This document shows positions 1 to 5,784 of a stretch of 10,621 nucleotides of DNA, one piece after another. The translations under genes and the position numbers were made by a program. The DNA lies in the NCBI GenBank assembly GCA_016839345.1, contig JAEOUL010000303.1:1-10621 (forward strand). The letters run 5' to 3'. The notes below the pieces were generated by a model. It was given only the letters and a program-made list of their open reading frames with translations. It made no database searches and was not told the origin of the DNA. Every line of letters begins with the position of its first letter. Position 1 is the first letter of the stretch. Source of the stretch: Candidatus Thorarchaeota archaeon (GTDB taxonomy: Archaea > Asgardarchaeota > Thorarchaeia > Thorarchaeales > Thorarchaeaceae).

Positions 1-35
1 ATGTGTGAATTTCAGAAACTAGATAAGTCGTTTCC

Positions 36-1130
36 TCAGGTTCTTCCTCGTGAAATAGCTCTCTCATAAGTTTCTTCGATTTGACCAATCTGGTTTTTCC
101 ACGAGTATTGATTTTCCACCTTTTGGCGGCATTTTTGTCCCATTGAGAGTCTGAGTTTTTTGTCATTTCCTAAAACATTCATGGCATCTACAATATCGGA
201 AACACTCTGAGGTCTTACAAGAATCCCCTCATCCTTTCCAAGAAGCTGAGAAGTTTCACCGATTGAAGTTGTGATTACTGGCAATCCACAACTCATTGCT
301 TCAATTACACTTAAGCCCAAACCCCCAATGTTCTGAGGTATGACAAAAGCGTCCATTCTTTGAAGAATTGCTGGAATCCTATTATGTTCTATAGAACCAA
401 TCCAAGTTAGAGAATTATCATCCACACAATTGTCAATCTGGTGTTTAATCATTCCATCCCCTATCAGAGTCAATCTGGAATTTGGATTGTCACAATGATA
501 TTTGCTGAATGCGTCTAGGAGTATGTTCGCACCTTTGTCATAACTCAACCGACCAACATACACAAAATCGATAATTCCGTTATCTTTCCTCTTTCTTGGT
601 GGCTTAAACAAATCAGTATCTACACCATTTCTGATCACTGAGAGTTTGTCTTCAAGTATACCATAATTCAAGAAGTAAGGTTTCTGAGATGGGTCCACCA
701 AGATGATTTGATCATACCTCTTCGCCGAGAACAGAGAAGCTTTCCATGCGATAGCGAATAATGATGAGTATAAACCCGATGCATACGCAAGATGAAATGT
801 TACAACAAGCGGGGGGAGTGCATGTTTGAAATATGGGATGAAATTCTCAGTAGTTCCAGAATTCATCTGAACATGTAATATGTCAATACTATGCTTCTTG
901 CATAGCTGTGCAATTAGACGTGGGGAACTGAATGAGTCAATTGAATAATGTTTGTTAAGCCAAAGCGCTTTGAATCTATGAACTTGTTTTTCTGGAATAC
1001 CATCTACAATTTTGGACTGCGTAAATGCATGAACCTCGTGACCTCGTTCTACTAAACCTCTAAGGACAGCATCGGCTCTTATACAGAGCCCATCCGGAGC
1101 ACCAAACTTGCTCACAATGCCTATCCTCAT
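36..1130 (-). CDS. Family 4 glycosyltransferase (GT-B fold)
   Basis: Probable retaining glycosyltransferase that moves a sugar from a nucleotide donor to a glycan, lipid or protein acceptor. The protein is 364 aa, typical for GT4. The N-terminal Rossmann domain (about 1-165) opens with a short strand and a Gly-rich loop, and residues 84-92 (ILHVQMNSG) and 109-113 (VVTFH) are the usual first-domain strands. The C-terminal domain starts near 186. It carries VGRLSYDKG (192-200), the phosphate-binding segment with Lys199, and GLSVIEAMSCGLPV (272-285). The family's E-x7-E motif is incomplete: Glu277 is present, but position 269 is Gly. There is no signal peptide or membrane helix. The ATG follows GGTGAT at good spacing. 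It lies 72 bp downstream of nth on the same strand and may be co-transcribed. The acceptor cannot be told from sequence. Confidence 0.9.
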   Translation of the reverse strand: MRIGIVSKFGAPDGLCIRADAVLRGLVERGHEVHAFTQSKIVDGIPEKQVHRFKALWLNKHYSIDSFSSPRLIAQLCKKHSIDILHVQMNSGTTENFIPYFKHALPPLVVTFHLAYASGLYSSLFAIAWKASLFSAKRYDQIILVDPSQKPYFLNYGILEDKLSVIRNGVDTDLFKPPRKRKDNGIIDFVYVGRLSYDKGANILLDAFSKYHCDNPNSRLTLIGDGMIKHQIDNCVDDNSLTWIGSIEHNRIPAILQRMDAFVIPQNIGGLGLSVIEAMSCGLPVITTSIGETSQLLGKDEGILVRPQSVSDIVDAMNVLGNDKKLRLSMGQKCRQKVENQYSWKNQIGQIEETYERAISRGRT

Positions 1131-1202
1131 GGTCTTATCACCATAGATGTTCTGCTACGAATTCGAATCCCTTTAACATGTTTCGATACAATTATCCTTC
1201 AT

Positions 1203-1841
1203 CTAAAGCTCTGCTGAAGGACAAAATGAATTGACACTACACACTGGACATTTTGGTCGAGATGATTTGCACGTCCTGCGTCCATGTGCTCCCATCAATC
1301 GAGCATAGTCATTCCATAATTTCTTTGGTAGTAACTCCATCAGGTCTCTCTCAATCTTCTGTGGTTTCTTATCATGCTCACTTAACCCGAGTCTAATAGT
1401 GACACGCATAATATGCGTATCAACCACCACTCCCTCACTTAAACCAAATACTACTGAGAGAACCACGTTTGCAGTCTTCCTACTTACACCTGGGAATGAA
1501 ACAAGATCATCCATGGTACTGGGAACCCTGCCTTCAAATCTATCAACTAGTTGGCGAGCAGTTCCAGTGATGTATGCTGCTTTCTTATTGAAGGCACCAA
1601 GGGGTCGGATGATTTGTCCAATTTCATCAAGATTGGCTTCTGCCATTTTCTCTGGTGTAGGATAAGTTTTGAAGAGCGTCGGAGATATTTTATTCACTCC
1701 TGCATCTGTGGCACGAGCTGAGAGTATAGTCGCTATCAGCATTTCAAACGGGTTTTGATAATTCAGATACGTTTTGGGTGCATCAGGGTATGTTTTGTCC
1801 AAGATTCCGATTATTTTCACTGCTTTGTTATTCAATTCCAT
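1203..1841 (-). CDS. nth: Endonuclease III (DNA glycosylase/AP lyase)
   Basis: Bifunctional base-excision repair enzyme that removes oxidised pyrimidines and nicks the abasic site. From the ATG at 1841 the protein is 212 aa, the usual length. The helix-hairpin-helix is FPGVSRKTANVVL with catalytic Lys122, followed by the catalytic Asp141 in VVDTHI. The C-terminal [4Fe-4S] loop is C-x6-C-x2-C-x5-C (Cys191, 198, 201, 207). The LLSAQ-type loop that enters the DNA minor groove reads ILSARATD, with Arg in place of the common bacterial Gln. The hairpin loop has Ser where Gly is usual. The ATG at 1841 is preferred to an in-frame GTG at 1853 because GGTGG lies just upstream of the ATG and nothing similar precedes the GTG. 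The gene overlaps the end of the MFS gene by 14 bp, which suggests translational coupling. Confidence 0.94.
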   Translation of the reverse strand: MELNNKAVKIIGILDKTYPDAPKTYLNYQNPFEMLIATILSARATDAGVNKISPTLFKTYPTPEKMAEANLDEIGQIIRPLGAFNKKAAYITGTARQLVDRFEGRVPSTMDDLVSFPGVSRKTANVVLSVVFGLSEGVVVDTHIMRVTIRLGLSEHDKKPQKIERDLMELLPKKLWNDYARLMGAHGRRTCKSSRPKCPVCSVNSFCPSAEL

Positions 1842-3345
1842 CTTCCCCACCACGAACTACTTCAAAAGTACTCTCAGCATCCCGGTTTTCTCTCACCAAT
1901 CCCAACCTAGCAATCCATCCAAGTATTATGAGATTGAGCAATAGCACGACAATGAAGAGATGACCTTGATAGAAATACTGGAACACAAATCCTCCAACTG
2001 TTGGTCCTATTGATGCAAACATGAAGACAATGAACCAAAATACACTGAGAATCTTTGCTGTGTCTCGTCTCGGGAGATTTTTCTGAATGATAGTTAGCAA
2101 CAACAAATACCACACAGCGTCATTGACCGACTTCAAAACTATAGCAAGAAATGGAGTGGAAAAAATAACCTCAAGTCCAGAAAACAAATACCTGACCTGA
2201 TCAATCAAAGACAATGGAGCCCAATAAGGGAAAATTGGAGCCAACACAAGGAGCAGTGCACAAATTGGCATAATGCTGTAAACAATCAATGCGGTTCTTT
2301 TTTCCCCACGTCTATCAGACATCCTGCCAGTTCCTAACATCATGGGAACCGATACTACTATGGTAATAATACTCATCAGAATTAATCCAGTAATTTCGAT
2401 ACCGACTACTTCGTATATGTAGATATACGCGCCAAATTTGAACAGTGAATCACTTAACGAGTCTATAATTACAATTGCAATCATTCCGGGAACAGCTTTG
2501 AAGAGTAATTTTAAAGCTCGCTTATTATCCTGAACAAAGGACCGGACAAGCGACATTCCTTCTCGTTTGAGTTCAGGAGTCTTTCCCTCAAGAAGAACAG
2601 CTCGTGTAAAAGCTGCGATAACTAAGAACACCCCTCCAGTTAAGTACATCAAACGAAGGCTCACTCCAAATCCTAACATTGGTGTTAATATGACAAAAAC
2701 ACCAAGAGTGATAATCCCAAGAACTCTACCGGCACTAAATATCGAAATCCCTAATCCACTGTGTTCTTTGGGGATATTGTCCATGATGAACGCAGTCGAT
2801 CCTCCTTTGAAAACATCCATTGTTGACATGAAGAGAAGTGCAATGAAAATCCACGTGAACTCAACGGAAATCCCTAATATCAAATTGTATGCAGCCATCA
2901 TGAACATTGCAGCCACAGAGAGATATTTTCTATTGACAACATCTCCAACATAACCCCCCACAAAACGTGATGTCGCAGATATTACATTTGTAAGGGTTAA
3001 AACTGCACCAATCAACCAATATTCCCAGTGGAGTTCCTCGAGAAGATATAGATTGAAGAATAAGCCCATATAGCTAAATGCAGTGAATATCCAAGAAGTT
3101 GCTAGGTATACAGAGTAATTACGCCATGAGAAAATTGCTCTAAGCGACCGCATTAAAGTTGGTCTTTTTTCCTTGATTTCATCAAGTCTGTCTTCAACTT
3201 TTTGTAGTCTTTTTCTAAGCTTATCTAGTCTTTCTTTCTCATATTGGATAGATTCTTCCCAAGCGAGAAGATCCCATTCCAGCTTAGAGGGGTCTTCACT
3301 CAAGACACATTCACTCCTATCATCAGAATGTTGAATGAGCTTCAC
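1828..3345 (-). CDS. MFS-family membrane transporter with N-terminal coiled coil
   Basis: Polytopic membrane protein of 505 aa, probably a secondary transporter of the major facilitator superfamily. About twelve hydrophobic segments run from residue 78 to 490. The loop between helices 2 and 3 has GGYVGDVVNRK (130-140), a form of MFS motif A. The equivalent loop in the second half has GTGRMSDRRGEKR (338-350), a clear motif A copy. A longer loop (about 252-285) separates the two six-helix halves. Unusually, the first 75 residues are soluble and charged. Residues 34-62 read as a Lys/Arg/Glu heptad coiled coil ending just before helix 1, which may mediate oligomerisation or partner binding on the cytoplasmic side. 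The GTG start at 3345 has GGAG about 11 nt upstream. The 3' end overlaps nth. The substrate is unknown. Confidence 0.85.
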   Translation of the reverse strand: MKLIQHSDDRSECVLSEDPSKLEWDLLAWEESIQYEKERLDKLRKRLQKVEDRLDEIKEKRPTLMRSLRAIFSWRNYSVYLATSWIFTAFSYMGLFFNLYLLEELHWEYWLIGAVLTLTNVISATSRFVGGYVGDVVNRKYLSVAAMFMMAAYNLILGISVEFTWIFIALLFMSTMDVFKGGSTAFIMDNIPKEHSGLGISIFSAGRVLGIITLGVFVILTPMLGFGVSLRLMYLTGGVFLVIAAFTRAVLLEGKTPELKREGMSLVRSFVQDNKRALKLLFKAVPGMIAIVIIDSLSDSLFKFGAYIYIYEVVGIEITGLILMSIITIVVSVPMMLGTGRMSDRRGEKRTALIVYSIMPICALLLVLAPIFPYWAPLSLIDQVRYLFSGLEVIFSTPFLAIVLKSVNDAVWYLLLLTIIQKNLPRRDTAKILSVFWFIVFMFASIGPTVGGFVFQYFYQGHLFIVVLLLNLIILGWIARLGLVRENRDAESTFEVVRGGEDGIE

Positions 3346-3458
3346 TATTCGCTTGTCTCCAAACTAGTTGAAATGTGTACTGCCGTTCCATTTGGGACCC
3401 ATCCGAATCTAGTTTCGGACTCAATATGAACGGCGTGAGAACAAGTAGAAGTACTGGC

Positions 3459-3479
3459 TGAGGCTATATAGACGCCTCA
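3459..3479. promoter_or_regulatory. TATA-like box inside a 6-bp inverted repeat
   Basis: TATATA at 3465-3470 is bracketed exactly by TGAGGC (3459-3464) and GCCTCA (3474-3479). Read leftward it is a reasonable archaeal TATA box for the MFS gene at 3345, leaving a leader of about 90-100 nt. Read rightward it would start an RNA just before the 3511-3536 hairpin. The flanking inverted repeat looks like an operator that would block TBP/TFB binding when occupied. No convincing purine-rich BRE is seen on either side, so the direction is unresolved. Confidence 0.35.
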
Positions 3480-3510
3480 CTTTTCATACATACTGCACTG
3501 ACTGTACTAC

Positions 3511-3536
3511 GCCGGGGTTACCGCTGTGACCCCGGT
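3511..3536 (+). other. Strong RNA hairpin, 11 bp stem with 4-nt loop
   Basis: GCCGGGGTTAC pairs with GTGACCCCGGT around the loop CGCT. On the plus strand all eleven positions pair, two of them as G-U wobbles. On the minus strand those two become A-C mismatches, which favours the plus strand as the folded RNA. A second hairpin, CCCGG (3531-3535) with CCGGG (3543-3547), uses the 3' arm of the first, so the two exclude each other. TACGCCGGG occurs twice (3508-3516 and 3539-3547). No T-tract follows. It could be a leader structure, part of a small RNA, or the 3' end of the minus-strand gene at 3569. Confidence 0.4.
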
Positions 3537-3568
3537 AATACGCCGGGTCCATTGCATTCACCAGGTCA

Positions 3569-3820
3569 CTATTCGAACACTAGCACCTTAACGTCGCCGT
3601 CCGCAGTTGGGATGGCCATAAGTTTGTGCGTGCAGATGTCCGCTGTGACCACGAGACATTCAGGTGGGGCTTTAGCACTGATTAGATTTCTCACAGCTAG
3701 CTCGAGATTGATAGCTACGAGCCTAACAGTTTCTGAATCAGTAAATGGATCCACCTCTCGCCCATTATCGGGCTCAATGAAGTCTCCGAATATTGGTTCG
3801 ATTTTTTGTGTTCGTATCAT
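3569..3820 (-). CDS. Small acidic protein of unknown function (83 aa)
   Basis: I do not recognise the family. Coding evidence is good: about 40% of codons begin with G and few begin with T, and the protein has an ordinary mix of residues with an amphipathic stretch near 31-45 (TVRLVAINLELAVRN). A GGAGG at 3832-3836 lies 11 nt before the ATG at 3820, while the earlier in-frame ATG at 3856 has no such site. No membrane segment or signal peptide is present. There are two cysteines (in PPECL and ADICTH) but no zinc-ribbon spacing. The C-terminal third (LVVTADICTHKLMAIPTADGD) has alternating hydrophobic strands. The same frame stays coding-like upstream to 3940 except for one TAA at 3869-3871, so this may be the 3' part of a broken gene. 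The competing plus-strand frames here look like shadows. Confidence 0.55.
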   Translation of the reverse strand: MIRTQKIEPIFGDFIEPDNGREVDPFTDSETVRLVAINLELAVRNLISAKAPPECLVVTADICTHKLMAIPTADGDVKVLVFE

Positions 3821-3868
3821 TTTTTCTTTTTCCTCCGTTTCGCGGGTATACCGCATTTTTCCAACATT

Positions 3869-3940
3869 TTACCATGGCTCTGGTACGCCTGAATCAGGTC
3901 TTGGGTCCATTGTGTTTTTCTCCTCCATTATCGGTTTCAT
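3869..3940 (-). CDS. Micro-ORF upstream of and in frame with the small acidic gene
   Basis: 23 codons ending PEPW, then TAA. A second ATG at 3910 has GGAGG 11 nt upstream, the same spacing as the 3820 start, and would give the 13-residue MDPRPDSGVPEPW. Its ATG overlaps the stop of the preceding frame as ATGA. It is in the same frame as the small acidic gene, with only the TAA and four codons (NVGK) before the next ATG at 3856. It may be a separate peptide, or the N-terminus of one gene of about 122 codons that carries a nonsense codon. Confidence 0.3.
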   Translation of the reverse strand: MKPIMEEKNTMDPRPDSGVPEPW

Positions 3941-4023
3941 TTTCGTTCTCTACTCCAAGCGAAAGGTTGGTACGACTGGATTCCTCCAGCTCTGCTCCAA
4001 ACCTTTGGGGGGGTTGGTTTCAT
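3937..4023 (-). CDS. Possible micro-ORF, 28 aa, Pro/Trp-rich
   Basis: A 28-codon frame beginning MKPTPPKVWSR and ending in a basic tail (SRERK). Its TGA overlaps the next ATG (3938-3940) as ATGA. Only a weak GAGAG precedes its start. The length alone is not significant. It is listed because of the overlap and its place directly upstream of the more convincing frames. Confidence 0.2.
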   Translation of the reverse strand: MKPTPPKVWSRAGGIQSYQPFAWSRERK

Positions 4024-4173
4024 CGTCTAGCTTCTCTCTCTAGAAGCTCACACTGCAGAGTCGTTGTAAGAATCCCCTACCAACCATGTCCAGCAACGAA
4101 GTACATCGACGCTGAAGCTCGCCTTGCAGCTGAGTCCGATTGACCTTCTATCCACTAACAAATGTTAAGTGAA

Positions 4174-4296
4174 CTAGAATGGCGTCGGATCTTCGCATGG
4201 CGGCTGCACGACGGTCGAGATACCGCGTACGACACCGATTGATAGCAACTCCAATGCAGCACGATTCTTGGTCATGCTCTCGTAAAGAGTTCTCAT
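4174..4296 (-). CDS. Possible short ORF, 40 aa
   Basis: A frame of 40 codons starting MRTLYESMTKNRAALELLS and ending PPCEDPTPF, with about 30% G at codon position 1. A perfect GGAGGTGA lies upstream, but 21 nt from the ATG, inside the end of the preceding frame. That is too far for normal initiation here. An ATT codon stands 6 nt after it, in frame with this ORF. No family is recognised. Confidence 0.25.
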   Translation of the reverse strand: MRTLYESMTKNRAALELLSIGVVRGISTVVQPPCEDPTPF

Positions 4297-4306
4297 CCGG
4301 TCTGTT

Positions 4307-4462
4307 TTAATCGCTTTTCACCTCCTTCGATTGCTGGAAGGTTGATGGGGCACACTGTGTAGACTTGCTCCCACTAGCATACGGATGAAGCACTATATCT
4401 CTCGATATAGGTTCCTTCCCATGACTAACTGGGCATAGGACTAACCTATCCTTTGAGCTCAT
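4307..4462 (-). CDS. Possible short ORF, 51 aa
   Basis: Starts MSSKDRLVLCPVSHGKEP and ends KEVKSD. Its ATG overlaps the stop of the upstream frame as ATGA. Codon-position composition is not distinctive, with about 25% G and 20% T at position 1, so it could be chance. It contains two cysteines far apart and no known motif. The strong GGAGGTGA lies in its last codons. Confidence 0.2.
   Translation of the reverse strand: MSSKDRLVLCPVSHGKEPISRDIVLHPYASGSKSTQCAPSTFQQSKEVKSD
4393..4410. repeat. 7-bp inverted repeat with 4-nt loop
   Basis: CTATATC, loop TCTC, then GATATAG. Perfect arms make it a small hairpin in either strand, or a palindromic protein site. It sits inside the larger CACACTGT/ACAGTGTG inverted pair. 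Confidence 0.3.
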
Positions 4463-4494
4463 TCTACAGTGTGAAACCAAGTGAATGAGTTCAA
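4453..4494 (+). repeat. 12-bp imperfect hairpin
   Basis: TTGAGCTCATTC (4453-4464) pairs with GAATGAGTTCAA (4483-4494) over an 18-nt loop. The only non-Watson-Crick position is G4457-T4490, a wobble in plus-strand RNA and an A-C mismatch in minus-strand RNA. The loop contains ACAGTGTG (4466-4473), the inverse of CACACTGT at 4351-4358. Both strands could form most of the stem. Confidence 0.35.
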
Positions 4495-4563
4495 TGTGAC
4501 ATAATAAGGGCGCGCCGTATTCATCAGTGGCTCCAGAAGGCGTTTCAGAGCCTGTCTGTTCAT
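4459..4563 (-). CDS. Possible short ORF, 34 aa, first of the micro-ORF run
   Basis: Starts MNRQALKRLLEPLMN and ends in an aromatic tail (FTWFHTVE). No ribosome binding site is visible, and the codon composition is uninformative. It is the most upstream member of the run of short minus-strand frames and is joined to the next by ATGA. It has no recognisable family. Confidence 0.15.
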   Translation of the reverse strand: MNRQALKRLLEPLMNTARPYYVTLNSFTWFHTVE

Positions 4564-4683
4564 ATCTAGTGAATCTATCCGCGACTACCGATTCAAATAG
4601 GCTTTAATTACTACAAATGAGACGTGCCACCAAATTCATAACTAAACATCTGGCCATATTACCTAGATATTAGCTGGATATAG

Positions 4684-5784
4684 GTGATTATTTTGCGGTC
4701 ATTGGGACCAGGCGAATTACGCCTGCTGAGGCGGTTGGTCATTGACCCGTCTCTTCGTCAAGCTAAACTTGCAGATGAATTAGATGTTACAAGATCAGCT
4801 ATTAACCAAATTTGGCATAAACTTGAAACCGATTTTCAAGTGGGTATTCGTGGTAATCTTGACTATGGTAAATTGGGTTTGGGTTTGGTGTTTGGTTGGA
4901 CCCGGGACAGCGAGAGTTCAGATGTTCTAACTAAGTTCTCACGTTGGTTACATACTAACCCCTTTGTAACACGCCTCACGCGATCTGTAATGTCATCTGC
5001 AATGGATGCTAGAGTATACTTTGAAGCTATACTCCCAATGGATAAGCAGTTCTCATGGTTCCAAAGTCAAATTGAGCGTTTTAGAAAGCGTCCATATTCT
5101 CTCGAGATGGATGTGGATGTAGCCTCGAATGTTTCTCACCACATGAATCTGGGATTATTTGATGGTACATCATGGGGATTTAGTCATGACTTTCGATTGG
5201 AAGCATCAATCGGTGCTGCAAAAGACTATGTCAATGTTTTACCTGTTGTGAATACAGTAAGACAAAGCAAAGCAAGTAGTTCATCTGTCATAGACTTGAT
5301 TATTGCTTCAGTAATTGAATCAAACTATCATACAACTGGATCTGATGTGCGAAAAAGAATTGAGGAGCTTGATTTGGAACCAATTTCCGGAAGGACCCTT
5401 AGACGTCGACTGGCTCGATTCAGAAAATCATTGACTCTACCTTATGTCAACATCAAAGAAATTGGACTTAACCAGAAGCTTATGGTATGTGTAAAAGATG
5501 AAGAATCTACTAAGTCAACAACACCAAGATTACTTCACGCTCAAGCCAGTACGTTCCCCAGAGCACGTGTTCTATCTGGCAATAACCTTACAGTCCTAGA
5601 CCTTGAAACACCTAAAACAGTGGATTGGTTAACAATGTCCACAATCTTGTCAGGACTTGTGAGTAACACTTCAGAGATATGTACATTTATAGCCAATAAT
5701 CATGAAATAGAGAAACAACTTGAGAGTGTGGTGACTCATATTGCATCACGCATGCCCTCTGGAATTGATATCCATCGGCGATGA
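4684..5784 (+). CDS. Large HTH transcriptional regulator, two Lrp/AsnC-like winged helices
   Basis: Probable DNA-binding regulator of 366 aa, about twice the length of a simple Lrp/AsnC protein. The first winged helix is at about 11-60, with recognition helix LDVTRSAINQIWHKLE (33-48). It is followed by an alpha/beta stretch (about 62-145). A second HTH is at about 203-255, with helix SGRTLRRRLARFRKS (235-249), followed by another alpha/beta stretch (about 255-345). This looks like a tandem duplication of an HTH plus sensor unit. The start is uncertain: GGTGAT at 4683-4688 overlaps the GTG at 4684 but lies 4 nt before an in-frame TTG at 4693, which would shorten the protein by three residues. 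Its stop overlaps the next start as ATGA. The effector and targets are unknown. Confidence 0.75.
   Translation: MIILRSLGPGELRLLRRLVIDPSLRQAKLADELDVTRSAINQIWHKLETDFQVGIRGNLDYGKLGLGLVFGWTRDSESSDVLTKFSRWLHTNPFVTRLTRSVMSSAMDARVYFEAILPMDKQFSWFQSQIERFRKRPYSLEMDVDVASNVSHHMNLGLFDGTSWGFSHDFRLEASIGAAKDYVNVLPVVNTVRQSKASSSSVIDLIIASVIESNYHTTGSDVRKRIEELDLEPISGRTLRRRLARFRKSLTLPYVNIKEIGLNQKLMVCVKDEESTKSTTPRLLHAQASTFPRARVLSGNNLTVLDLETPKTVDWLTMSTILSGLVSNTSEICTFIANNHEIEKQLESVVTHIASRMPSGIDIHRR

Larger units (their letters stand above)
3941..4683. other. 743-bp stretch without a confident gene
   Basis: No frame exceeds about 51 codons on the minus strand apart from low-quality shadows, and the plus strand has only F/S-rich antisense frames. 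It holds the short minus-strand frames listed separately, several inverted repeats (4393-4410, 4435-4449, 4453-4494, and the 4351-4358/4466-4473 pair), and the upstream region of the regulator operon at 4684. It may be a leader, a small-RNA locus, a set of micro-genes, or a decayed gene. Confidence 0.5.

Noticed and set aside
1..35. Possible further gene after the glycosyltransferase on the minus strand
   Set aside because: No start codon or binding site is visible in 35 bases.
2567..2953. Plus-strand frame of 128 codons inside the MFS gene
   Set aside because: It is fully antisense to well-supported transmembrane coding sequence, is rich in Pro/Thr/Asn, and has no start signal.
3508..3550. 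tRNA or intrinsic terminator at the GC-rich hairpin
   Set aside because: No cloverleaf arms, T-loop or CCA-like end are found, and no T-tract follows on either strand, so only a hairpin is claimed.
3552..4043. Plus-strand frame of 163 codons starting at a TTG
   Set aside because: Rich in Ser, Phe and Thr with no ribosome binding site, and antisense to the minus-strand small gene, which has far better codon-position statistics and a GGAGG.
3793..4143. Plus-strand frame of 116 codons ending in a helical-looking tail (AEARLAAESD)
   Set aside because: The Phe-rich first half is the complement of an A/G-rich coding stretch and no start signal is visible. The tail alone is too short to support a gene.
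4296..4327. ATT start codon 6 nt after the perfect GGAGGTGA
   Set aside because: ATT initiation is very rare and the purine-rich motif also falls in the last codons of the overlapping 51-codon frame. Kept only as a remark.
4508..4515. GGCGCGCC palindrome
   Set aside because: An isolated 8-bp palindrome with no second copy or neighbouring element; probably chance.
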